Part shown: piece by piece, positions 52,268 through 63,390 of the stretch
How the letters are laid out: every line of letters begins with the position of its first letter
Position numbering within the stretch: the stretch's first letter is position 1
Assembly (NCBI GenBank): GCA_956465555.1
Contig: OY101120.1
Span: forward strand, 2,164,001-2,228,000
Source: Nitzschia sp. pyKryTriq1
Lineage: Eukaryota; Bacillariophyta; Bacillariophyceae; Bacillariales; Bacillariaceae
DNA: 64,000 bases
Reading direction: 5' to 3'
Notes under the pieces: model-generated
The model's input: the letters and a program-made list of their open reading frames with translations, nothing else
What the model was told of the DNA's origin: nothing
Database searches by the model: none
Made by a program: the position numbers and the translations under genes

Positions 52268-53342
52268 TCCTCCAGTCCTGTATGATATCGTGCCCGGAAA
52301 TTCAAATACCTCTGCCTCCAGCTAGACTAGCGGGGTTTCGAGACGAGTGAGTTCGACCGAATCAGTGCAGTGGAATTTCGCCGATTTAAAAAATTTCAAT
52401 CTTCCATAGAAATACGATAAAGCGTTCCTTCGACAATCTCAGTGAGGTTTCAATACAGTAAAAACACGGTCCTTTGGTGCGTGGAAACACTGGAAAGGTC
52501 AGATGAGGTCTTGGTGTATGGTGTATGCACTGGTACCGGTACTCCGGTTTGTGGGAGTGACAGGACAAGGGATGACGAGGTCGTCGCGATATTCGCCTTG
52601 GAGGTGGACTATTATTCGTACCGGTACCAGGTACGAGTACTGTACCCCGACTTTTTTCGCGAGAGGCGCGAGCGAGAAAAGAGCGACGCGTGGGTGATGG
52701 TCCACTCTATCTGAAGCCATCGGTTGTGCGTGCGTCCTTCGCGTCTACGCGCCTGGTACCTGTAGATTTTTCTACGGCGGCGGGCGCGCGGGCTTTCCGG
52801 GATCGGTTTCCCTAACGACGAACGGATGTAGGACGGACCCTAACCTGACTGACTTCTTCGAACAGACTTTGAATTCAAACAAGCTGCTTTTCACTTTCTC
52901 TCTCACCAACTCTGTTTGAGATAGTGTCCTCCTACCGGTACTACTAGTAGAGGAGTTTACTAGTGAGGGTATCCAAGAAACTACTATCGTACTCTAATAT
53001 TCCCTACCGACTGTTTAGGTCACTGTAGATCTCCTTGAAAGTAGCTAGTGGTACTTTCTATAGTTCAAAGAACACACGAGGTTTGTCTCCTTGTAGAGAG
53101 GACGGGAGAGGAGTCGTCGTAGGAAGCATGATCGACAGCAGGAAGCCACATAAGCAGACGCACAATTAACTAAAAATGTATGTCATGCATTCTTCTTCGA
53201 GGAGGAGGAGGAGTCAAATCAGTTCTCGCCGACGAACTCCACAGTGTAATTTTAACAAGTTCTACGAGTACTAGTTTAGTTGTCCAGTGGAATGGAGGCC
53301 ATCGAGACCTTCCCCTTATTGTGTCACACTCCATTTGCTAAC
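52268..53342. other. Intergenic, no gene seen
   Basis: This lies between two minus-strand genes. It contains palindromic words GGTACCGGTACTCCGG (52532), CGTACCGGTACCAGG (52617) and TACCGGTACTACTAGTAGAGG (52935). No protein was recognised. It contains the DPP promoter. Confidence 0.55.
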
Positions 53343-54065
53343 CTACTTCTTCATAATCTGACCGACGGCTTGCTTCTTGACCTCTTTCGAAATCCTAGCT
53401 TCGATTCGCTTGTCCTCCTCCTCCGCGATCTTTTCTCGGATCTGTCGGTATTTGGGGTAGCGACACAAAACGTAGGTATTGAAGACAGCCACGCAGATGA
53501 TAATGATAGACATGATCGAGCCCGAAAGTGCGTCCAACGAATAACACAGCGATGCCAGTACCAAGTAAAACACAAACCTCCCCAAGGAATTGAACAAAAA
53601 GCCAAAGTTCACGGCAATCATGACGCGCAGGAACTTGAGTTGCGTTTCCAAGCAGCAAATCAACAGGCCTCCGCAAATGCCATAAATTGCCAGGACAAAA
53701 GTGGAAACAGATGGAATTCCAATCAATGCAAAGACCTGTGCATGTTTCGAGTAAGCAGTCAATGTCAGAGCGTGTACTACAGTAGACTACTGCAAGCAAT
53801 TTATGAAGAATACTGGTCTATATGTACCCCAATGAAGAACCTCACGTACCGCTGCAGTAATGATGCCACCCGCCATTCCCATATTGGTCAAACGCATCAT
53901 GAGAATGACTCCGGGGAGGTCCTTATCGTCATCGCTAGCCGCGACACCCGAGTTTTGGGTAGCTGCGGGAGACGATGGGGGAGCGCTAACCTCAAGCGAA
54001 GATGAAGCCGGAGCTGGGGTTGGGGCTTCATTGCCAGATGCTAGCCAAGAAGGAGTCTCTGCCAT
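53343..54065 (-). CDS. COPI-associated/TVP15-like Golgi membrane protein
   Basis: There are two exons, 54065-53850 and 53735-53343. The intron (GTACGT to TGCACAG) is phase 0; the product is 202 aa. The N-terminal 50 residues are Ala/Ser/Pro-rich and cytosolic. Four hydrophobic helices follow: MRLTNMGMAGGIITAAVFAL (crossing the splice site), STFVLAIYGICGGLLICCLE, GFLFNSLGRFVFYLVLASLC and SIMSIIIICVAVFNTYVLCR. The block GGLLICCLE ... NFGFLFNSLGRFVFY is what I recognise from the COPI-associated protein family, which includes yeast TVP15 at the late Golgi. The C-terminus (EKIAEEEDKRIEARISKEVK) is a charged coil. The role in Golgi membrane traffic is inferred. Its divergent neighbour is PHYLLO. 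Confidence 0.75.
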
Positions 54066-54552
54066 GATAAGATGTGGGTTGTGTTATAATAAAAAGGTGC
54101 TGAGTAGTGGAATGGAAGGAGGGTTCTTTTGCACGAACAAAGCAATGCTCGCAGCTTGCAACAACAAGGGAAGCACGAGCAAGTCGTCGGGCTCCGGCCA
54201 TCGTGCGCCCAACCCGGGTGGGCGGTCGTTCAACCAGTTAGTTCATCGATCGCGGGAATGACGCCGTTTCCAGTTTGGCCCAAGGCGACGACCGACCGTT
54301 GGAAAGGAGGGCCGGCGCGTGGTCCTGAGTGACTCGACAGCCGGCCAGACGGAGGCAGAAGGAGCTTCTGATGGAAGGCGCACGCCTGACAGACGGAGTA
54401 ATGATGACGCCATCAAATGAATCTGATTGGTAGATGGGCGGAAGAAATGGCGCAGGCTGCAGAGATGAGTGAGGACGGCGAGCAATCGAAAGAGTGATCG
54501 CAGGATCATTCGAGATCGATCTGCAAACGAGCCGAGAGCTCACAATTCTGCA

Positions 54553-54863
54553 AATCGTCGCAATTCGAGCATCGAGATCAGTGGAATAGATAGTAGAAAA
54601 TCGTCGCAATTCGAGCATCGAGATCAGTGGAATAGATAGTAGAGTAAAAGCTTTTACTTTACTACAGTAGCAAACAAGTACAGAAACCGTATCAGTTCAC
54701 ACGTAAGTAAGTGTATACAAAAAATCGTTGGCGGGTTGGGAACTCGTTCGTTTGTTAGGAGCGTCCCGCCAATGATGAAAAGTCCCGACGACCGGTTCAC
54801 GCCAACAATGAACCGGATTCGAGCATCGAGATCAGTGGAATAGATAGTAGAGTAAAAGCTTTC
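54553..54863. repeat. 46-bp repeat: tandem pair plus a third dispersed copy
   Basis: Copies begin at 54553 and 54599 (period 46). A third begins at 54817 and matches the second through ATTCGAGCATCGAGATCAG and on to GAGTAAAAGCTTT. Only the tandem pair share the AATCGTCGCA start. Confidence 0.93.
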
Positions 54864-55245
54864 CCACCCACCCACACCAAGGGTACGGGCGAGCACTTCC
54901 CCGATGAGCCAGTAATTCGAAATTTACTCGAAAATAACGGCAAATCGGGGATCACACGCTCTGTCATAGACCAAGTACATAAGGATATACGGACTTGTAG
55001 ATAGCTTATGGAGATGAGGTATTCCACGTGGAGGTGCGGAGAACAAGGCGCGCGTGAGAGAGGTGGAGTCTGCAGGAATCCACGTTATTCCCCAAGACTC
55101 CACTCTGCCGACCGGCGCGTTTCAAAATCATTTTGATCGAATAGATCCGCGGCATTCTTTTTAGACTGTTAGACTGGCGACGTGGACCTATTCCCACGCG
55201 GCCGGCCGTGCATGCATACATGCGTGCGATGCCGTGACGTTTTGA

Positions 55246-55253
55246 TGACGTCA
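55246..55253. promoter_or_regulatory. CRE-like palindrome TGACGTCA upstream of PHYLLO
   Basis: A perfect cAMP-response-type palindrome lies 290 bases before the PHYLLO ATG, with another GTGACGT 13 bases earlier. In diatoms such elements control CO2/cAMP-responsive genes. An 8-base word can occur by chance, so function is inference. Confidence 0.35.
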
Positions 55254-55542
55254 TATTTCCACGTGTACGACGATGATGATGCTGCGATGATTTTTTGAAC
55301 GACGAGCCACCCACGTAATAAAGCGCGCGATGATGATTTCGACCATGAAGAAACTGATGTGGAAGTTGAACTTCTTCCCGTTCACCTTTTCACCCTTTCC
55401 ATTGCATGTTATTGCCTGTTGGTGCTATCATCTCTAGCTAATAGACTAGATGGTAAGTCACCGGATAAAACAACAATCACAGGTGAAAGACTCTCTTTCT
55501 GGGTTATCTTCACTCTCCCACAGCAATTAGACGACAAGAAAA

Positions 55543-58500
55543 ATGAGAAAATCAAAAGATCGGAAACTGCTCCCGTTATTGGCTATCATGGCCACAATTT
55601 TGTGCTTGGCGAGCGCCTTTACAACGACAGTACCACACACCTTGTCATCAACTGGTATTGATCGTACAATTCTGGCTCAAAAAGCGTCCCTGGTTGAAGA
55701 TGATCTCAATGGAATCGGTGGCTCAGCAGTGAACGGAAGCCATCCCGACAACAACCAAAAACGATCAGTCCTACAATTTGGACGTGTTTCTCCCTACCAT
55801 CTCATGTATCCAGAGGCTTTTTATAGCTCAATCACGCCTTTGGAACAAGAGCTTCCATTGTATTCATGTTTGCGGCTGATACGAAAATCACTTAAATCTT
55901 CCATAGTTAGAAACGAGGGTGAAGTTGCTGTGCTTGGGGGATCCAACAAGGTCCTCCGAATAGAGCACAAAATATCACATGTCGTTGACCCGCTATGTTG
56001 GCTGCAAGCCCAAAAGAAACTGAATGATCACCTACGACATCCATCTATCTACTTCGCTACTGCTGAGGGGACACTGGAAGCTGCTGCTTTTGGCTCCAGC
56101 GTTACTTATTCCGGCACTGCAGAAGATGACGCGTTCTGGGACATTGTGGACGATCTCCCAGAATCGACGTATCTGTATGGAGGCGAACGTTTTGATGCTC
56201 AATCAGATATTTCCGAGGAGTGGGAATCTTTTTCGAAGGGTTTCTGGGTGCTTCCTGCTGTCGAGCTTCGAATGGAAAAAGGAGACGATAGGAACGTGAA
56301 TGGAACCGCTACGACAACGATTGCTGTCCACCTGATCAGCGACCAAAACGATAGTTTTTTGGGATCTGCTCGTCGTGTCCTCGATATATTGTCAGTGTTG
56401 ACTGATTCATCTACTTCAACGGCTCCTCCAACAACTTTGCCACCGGTTCTATCACGAACATCAACATACGGTATAAACTTGGATGGGCAAGAAATTTACG
56501 AGAAAGGCGTCACAGCCGCTCTCGAAGAATTCGAGCGGCCTGGATCCGAGCTTCAAAAGGTGGTGTTGGCCCGACGAATGGACCTTTCCTTTGCGCGGCA
56601 TGCTTCTGAGAATGTGGACCCACTGGATGTACTTCGTAAATGGAAATTTGCTTCCCAACCTGGTGGACACATCTTCTTTCTGCATCCAGGTGGAGGTTCG
56701 GACAGTGGAGAATTCTTCGGCTGTACGCCTGAACGTCTTTTTCGGGTTCAAAATGGTACTGTGCTTTCAGAGGCTCTGGCTGGAACGCGTCCCCGAGGTT
56801 CCACCCATGAGGCAGATGCGGCTTTGTCGCGGCAGCTGTTTGAATCAACTAAGGACCAAGCAGAAAATCTCATCACCGGCAAATTCATCCAAGATGCTTT
56901 TTCTGGCCTCGAAAGGCAGGGCTATATCCAAGCAGCACCAGCTTTCAATGTCACGGGCTCCATGGGAGGTAACCTCTTTGTTCGACGGCTCCGACATCTA
57001 CAGCACATATGCCAGAGATATGAATGTTCCATACCAGAGCATGTGAAGGCATCCGAGACTATCAGAAGGCTCTTGTCCAAATTTCATCCCACGCCCGCTG
57101 TTGGCGGATTTCCAAAAGAGCCAGCTATGAATTTTATTCGTAAGCACGAGACCGCAGCATTTGATCGAGGATTCTATTCGGGTCCTGTTGGATTTGTTGG
57201 TAGGGACTCTGCTGAAATCGTCGTTGCTATCCGCTCCGGACTTTTGACCCGAACAGGCGAGCGGCCAAAGTTGAGTGTATTTGCAGGAGCTGGGATCGTT
57301 CCGGGGTCGACGGTACAGGGGGAATGGTCCGAAACTTCGTACAAGCTGGCAGTAGTTTCGTCGATCTTTCCCCAGTCGCCTATCACTCTGCAAAGCGCGT
57401 TGACGCCAAATGTGGCATGGGCAACAGCTTTCATAGAGGAGTTGATTCGAAATGGTGTTACTCAATTCTATATTTGCCCCGGATCAAGATCTACCCCGCT
57501 CGTGGCAGCTATTGCGAAAGCCGTTCGATCCTATGTTGGTGTTGTTCAGGCTATCAGTATTCACGACGAGCGTGGTGCTGGCTTTCGAGCCGTAGGCTAT
57601 GGCCGAGGATCTGGTAGACCGGCTGCTGTCGTAACTTCCAGTGGGACAGCTGTCGCTAACTTGTATCCTGCCATTATTGAGTCTGGAATGGACGGCATTC
57701 CGATGCTTGTACTATCCGCAGATCGACCGTACGAAAGTCGTAACACCGGCGCAAACCAAGCAATCGACCAGGTCAAGATATTCTCCGACTCATATTTGCG
57801 CTGGTTCCGAGACATTCTTCCACCATCAGATGATGTCCCTGTTGCTGTGGCTTTGGCAGACGCCGCCCATGCAGTGACACTGACAAAGACTTTGAGCGGC
57901 CCGGTGCATCTTAACATGCAATTTCGCGAGAATTTAGCACCCGACGCTGGTCCTATTCGGAACGATGGCAGAGTGGGTGCAGTAACGAAATACGATGCAG
58001 TCCGGTTTACAGAGTCTCCTGGTTTCCCAGCGTGGTCTCTTGGCGGAAGTCGCTGGCTACAATCGTATACTCAAGAAATGAATATGCGGTTCAGCGCCGT
58101 TAGTGACATTGGACGTTTGATATCGAAGTCCAAAAGAGGAATAATCGTCGTCGGGAATCTAAGAAAAGCAGGACCTAGTGACGCTTCCGAAGACGTCTCA
58201 CAAACAATGGAGTTGATCTCTTCGTTTGCCAAGTCGATCGGCTTTCCGATCTTTGCGAGTGCTCTGAGCGGGGCTCTACGCTTCCAAAGTACATGTGTGG
58301 TTCCTTTTGCTGAGCACATCTTACGATGCCCTGTCGTTCAAGAGAACCTTCAGCCCGATTTGATATTGCAGTTTGGAGCACCCCTAGTCTCCACTGAAAT
58401 CCCAAAAATCATAACAAAGACAATGCAAGATTACCCTACTCACCATATTCTTGTTCACCCTCACCATGCAACTGAGCGTGCAGACCCAGATTTCACGGTT

Positions 58501-61500
58501 TCTCGGAATATCAATGCGGATATTGGGACCTTTGTTAGGGCTCTTATTTCTTTCATTGACGAACTTTCGTCAGAGGAACTTGGAAGCGATTTGGCACCAA
58601 TTATTGGACTTGGTCGTGTTCTTCAGAGGGAAATGCCAGCGCTTGTTGAAAAGGCGGCAGAGCGAGTTTGTCGAAATAGTGTAGGGGCACAGAAAATGAG
58701 CGAACCAGAATTGGCCATAGCAATTTCGAGAGCGCTCAGCGCCGTGGATGGACCCGAAATATCTCTGTTTCTGTCCAACTCTATGCCAATTCGAGACGCA
58801 GAAGCCTTTCTTTACCCCGTAGGCGAAATGTATCCATACAAAGGAAAATCCAACCGATTAAAAGACACAGGTGTGAACAGAGGTGCAAGTGGTATCGATG
58901 GCATCATCTCTTCTGCTTCTGGTTTTGCAGATGCGACGGGCAGACCTACAACACTTTTGATTGGCGATGTTGCAGCTCTTCATGATCTCAACTCTTTTCA
59001 CGCTCTGCGAACGACTATGACTGCGAAAGATTCTCAATCGCGGAAGAACCACCCTATCACAACAATCGTATTGAACAACGATGGAGGTGGCATTTTTTCA
59101 TTCCTGCCGGTTGCAAGCCATGGCGCAGATGTCGGTTTCGAGGAATTCTTTGGAACTCCCACCAATACGTTTTCTTTCGAGAAGGGGGTAGAATCATTCG
59201 GACTTCCTTTCGAGAAAGTTGAGGATGTCAAAAGTTTCTACACCAAGTACTCCTCATCGTTGCAAAACGAGGAGTCTGCTGTCATTGAAGTGGTCCTGGC
59301 TCCACGTGATCAAAATGTCCTTGTACACAAAGAAATAACTCGACTGGCAAGCGAACTAATCGAATCGTTGTTAAATATCGACGAGCTCTTGGTGAAGGAT
59401 ACATCTCCTTTGCCTATGAAACATTATTGCGACGATGCCTCTCCTCACTCTTTGGGCATCGAAAATGATCTCAAAACCTTGATTCTGCTCCATGGATGGA
59501 TGGGCGACAAATCGGAATGGGATGATGTTGGATCGCGGGTTTTTCAAGATCTCCAAGATGAATGGAGAGTAATTTCGGTGGATTTGCTGGGTCATGGTGA
59601 ATCACAGTTACAGTATTCGTCTCCTACGCAGTCTTGGCGTTCATGCCTGCGTTTGGATGACGATATTGAAAGCGTCGAATTATCTGATCTCGGAATCGAC
59701 TCGATGGCTGAAGCGGTATACGAAACGTTGATTGAGTCTGGCCTGACTCAAATTGATGCCATTGCTGGTTATAGTCTTGGCGGAAGGGTAGCGTTAGCGA
59801 TGAAGCGTTTGAGCTTGATAACGCGCGCGAGGAATGGCACAAGAAGTCTTCTTTCCGACGAGACCAAGATTGTCCTCCTATCTGCCTATCCGGGAGACCT
59901 TTATCAAGAACGTGACCTTGCCAGGGACAGAAATGCACGACTTAGAAAAGATGACGGGCTCTCTTCAAAGATTACGAGCCTTTCTGATAGAAGTGCTCTC
60001 CTAGCGAATCCCGACGATACAACTTTGGTTTGGTCAGAATTCCTCAGCACGTGGTATGATGCCTCGATTTGGGGCTCTCTAAAGCTCCATTCGAAGTTTC
60101 CTGGACTCATGGGCAAACGCAGTGACACCTTAGCTCGCAGAGGGAAAGATATAGCTGCTGTGTTGCGACAGTGTTCGCCACCGAGGTGCCGCAGCGATGA
60201 TTGGCGTGGTGTTGAGCCAGAGAATACTCTTTTTATTTCTGGTTCGCGCGATGAGAAGTACACAACTATCGGACAAGATTGGCTTTGTGTTGCACCCCAC
60301 CTCAATATTGAAACAATTCCAGATTCCGGTCACGCTCTACTGGTGGAGGCACCGGAGAAAACTGCAATTGCCTTGAGTGATTTTCTCAAGACTAAAACGG
60401 CTGGTGAAAACTTTGACAATGATCGGTCACCAGATCTTTCGTTGCGGAGCAAACCTTTTCGGATGAACGAGAAGGAACTGGCGACTCAACCCGAAGCTTT
60501 TCCAGGCGAAAAGCTTGATGTCCCATGTGACCTTGAATCAAGGACCACTGTTGCTTCGCTAGACTTTGAGAAGTTCTGTATTGACTTTTCAGATGGACGC
60601 AGCCGGAAATCTGGAGTTTCTGGAATCGGCTGGGGTGAAAAAGCTGAAGCGCGAGATGTCACCAAGCAGAGGGTAGGTTTTATTATTCAAGTCATGTCCG
60701 TCGATGGTCTGTATGTTGGAGTAGGCGAAGTAAGCCCTCTAACGGGGCTTCATGCTGAGTCATTAGCCGAAGCGGAGCAGCAGCTAAATGAGATAGCATA
60801 CAGCATCTCTGATATTCGCTCCGACAGCGCATTCTCGTTTGACGCCAGGTGTGTGTTGGCTATAGACGGAGCCTTAGCCGATTACCTGAATCGCTTGGTC
60901 AAGTTGCTGGCTATCGATGGTCTACTCAGTAGCGTTCGCTCTGGTTTGGAGATGGCGCTTATATCCCTGGCTTCGCAAGTTGTGCACGCGCCCATACATC
61001 AAGCTCTATCCGAGGCTTCTCCAACAAATTTCAGACCTACTAAAGCTTCTGGTCCGCTATCATTGAATGGTCTCATTACCAGAGGGAGTGCGCAAGAGAA
61101 CATTGCTCTAGATCAGGTTTCGGGCAAACAAACACGACCTGTCCAGTACGAATCCTGGAAGGTCAAAGTTGGCCATCAAAGTGCCTACGATGACGCTATG
61201 GCGATATCGTATGCATATCAAGTCGCTCTGTTCAATGCAGAACAAGGTTCCAAAGGAAAGGTTCGAGCTGATGCAAATCGGAGTTACAATGAGACCACTG
61301 CACTTCAGTTTGCCAATATTTTGAAAGGGATAGATGGTGACGCGTTCAAGAGGCTAGAATATGTGGAAGAACCTTTACAGCGCTGCATGTCTCCAACTGC
61401 ACAGTGGTCTTTCGCGGGGCAAGCACGAGCGCTGGAAAGATGGCATAATGCTACAGAAATTCCATATGCATTGGATGAAAGCATCTCTGATCTAGCCGAG

Positions 61501-62692
61501 TTTCACAACCACGATTTTACAGCCATGTCGGCAGACCTGACGAAGAATCTTGTTGTTGGATCAAATGGATGCGCAGCGTTAGTGCTCAAACCTTCCCTCC
61601 TGGGTCTTGAGCTTTCAATACGGTTGGCTCGATTTGCTCGTAAGGATCTTGGAATTGGTGCAGTCTTTACATCTTCCTTTGATTCTGGAGTCGGGCTAGC
61701 TTTCGCGTCCTTTTTGGCTAGTTTATCCGACGCTTCACCTGCGAAAGAGGGAGTGATCCAATATTCACACGGTCTGGGAACATTTAGTCTGCTCGCCGAT
61801 GACTGCCTCTCGCCTTCATTTGGATCCTACGTCAACAGCGATGGAAGGCTGAACGTGGCTTCACTCTCCAGATCATTTTATGGGTTGGGATTGGATGAAC
61901 TTCACTGCCTGTCGATCGATCCGCTGCCGACTCCCCAGCTTACTTCCAGGGTACAACCTATTGATAAGACCAGTTCAGCCTTTCAAGAGTCGGGCTTTGA
62001 ATCCTCGGATGAATTCGAGGCTTCCACCGCTACGAGCAGCGATGGGCGAGAAGTCAAGGTCGTGGCCTCGTTGCCGCTTCCATTTTCTGCGGAAGTTGCG
62101 TGCGCAAGATTCACTGATCTTCCGCAGCAACCACGATGGTCACCTTGGATCAGCTCCGTGGCATACGTCGACGCACGCAGCGAGACTGAGTGGACTCTAC
62201 GGGTGAGAGGCGTCAATTTTCGATGGCGCGCCAAGAGCAGTCTCCTTTCAGAGCCGTATCGCGGGATTAGTTGGAAATCGATAAGCGGCCTGAAGAACAC
62301 GGGGGCGGTGGAATTTATCCCAACCGACAGCCAAACTTGCGTCATGAAGGTGCAAATCACGTTTGTGACACCTCGAATCCTGTCACCGCTCTTCAAGGGA
62401 ACCTCTGTATTTTTCGAAGACTTTCTACGGAACAAGGTGAGTTTGATATCGTTTCTCGTTAATGACCGGTTGTCTTCTCGCGCACTTTTCGACTCACTTT
62501 ACTTCATGCTGACGCTATTTGAAACATCAGGTTCTCAAATGGTCTTTGGAGATGTTTCGTGACGTTGTTAAGGGTGACTTAGCTCTAGAAGAGGGGAATA
62601 TTGAGCTCGGAGATGCTTTATTTGGTGCTGTCGAAGGAAAAGCAAACGCGATCGAAGCCACCTTCGCGAATCCCATAGACGAAGGGGTGTGA
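55543..62692 (+). CDS. PHYLLO: PHYLLO-type fused enzyme: MenF-MenD-MenH-MenC plus SRPBCC domain
   Basis: There are two exons, 55543-62436 and 62531-62692, with a phase 0 intron (GTGAGT to ACATCAG); 2351 aa. The signal peptide KLLPLLAIMATILCLASAF directs it to the plastid. It covers chorismate to o-succinylbenzoate for phylloquinone (the photosystem I quinone). MenF, isochorismate synthase (about 80-610): KVVLARRMDLSF, CTPERLFRVQNG, FHPTPAVGGFP, FAGAGIVPGS. MenD (about 620-1290): FYICPGSRSTPL, VNRGASGIDGIIS, IVLNNDGGGIFSFLP. MenH hydrolase (about 1312-1615): LLHGWMGDKSEW, AGYSLGGRVAL, DSGHALLVEAPE. MenC (about 1675-2120): SWKVKVG, RADANRSY, YVEEPLQ, ALDESISD, LVLKPSLLG, with all catalytic Lys/Asp/Glu present. 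From about 2171 an SRPBCC/START-like domain follows (WSPWISSVAYVDA; FFEDFLRNKVLKWSLEMFRD), completed by the last exon. Confidence 0.93.
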
Positions 62693-62847
62693 TCGAGATG
62701 TTTTGTCTCAATTTCTTCATCGCCTTTCCCCGCCAATAATGTACCGTGCGTATCAGCCCCCTTGTGTAGTGAGGCGTCCTTTCAAAAATACTTAGTGAAA
62801 AGAAGGTGTCTTTTTCATCTCTATACTCTAGCAAGCTCTCTTCTCTC

Positions 62848-62878
<31 letters not shown>

Positions 62879-63390
62879 TTAATAAGGTCTCTACTATACT
62901 CGTAGAGAGCTCGAGCTAGTTTTTTCTATGCTACTCTACTGATAGAGCTAGCTCAAGACCCGCTACTAGTAGAGTACCCTACCGGAACAGTACAGTATAC
63001 CGGTATTGTACCAGTACTCGCATTGTAGCCCGCAGACGACCAGACGACAAAGTCAGAGGTCGAAGAGATCGGATTTGGCGGCAAGCCGGCTGACGGGGGG
63101 TGTACTGCGGTACAGTACCTGGCTGAAACGAAATGAAAATGCAACTTGCTAATTGCGAACTCCGTCGAAAAATAGTTCCAGGAGACACATTCCTTTCGTC
63201 TTATAGACGCTATGTAAGCGAGAGACGTCGCTCAAAGCAAACTTGTTGATCGGGTATCGAGGCATCGGGTACTGACTGTGACTGTAGAGTGCGAATTCAG
63301 ACTCTACTAGTAGAGAGAGAATTGCATATTTTCGCTCTATTTGCTGCCGACGGCGCGACTAAGAACATATATTTTTCAACATCGAAAATA
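62693..63390. other. Intergenic low-complexity region, no gene seen
   Basis: It contains a CT-rich tract at 62836-62880 with a short (GT)n centre. GAGAGCTCGAGCTAG and CTACTAGTAGAG palindromes (62904-62975) and a TACCGGTA cluster (62978-63022) follow. It includes the promoter of the voltage-sensor gene. Confidence 0.6.
62836..62880 (+). repeat. (CT)n/(GT)n microsatellite
   Basis: CTCTCTTCTCTCTCTCTGTG continues as TGTGTCTCTCTC to the end of the tract. It is 140 bases after the PHYLLO stop. Confidence 0.92.

Larger units (their letters stand above)
54066..55542. other. 1.5-kb divergent intergenic region with three repeat copies
   Basis: This lies between the COPI-associated gene and PHYLLO starts. 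It contains three copies of a 46-bp repeat, Cys/Gly-free short frames with no recognisable protein, and a CRE-like TGACGTCA 290 bases before PHYLLO. Confidence 0.5.

Noticed and set aside
53280-54005. 241-codon plus-strand frame
   Set aside because: Antisense to the two-exon COPI-associated gene and reads through its intron; no recognisable protein.
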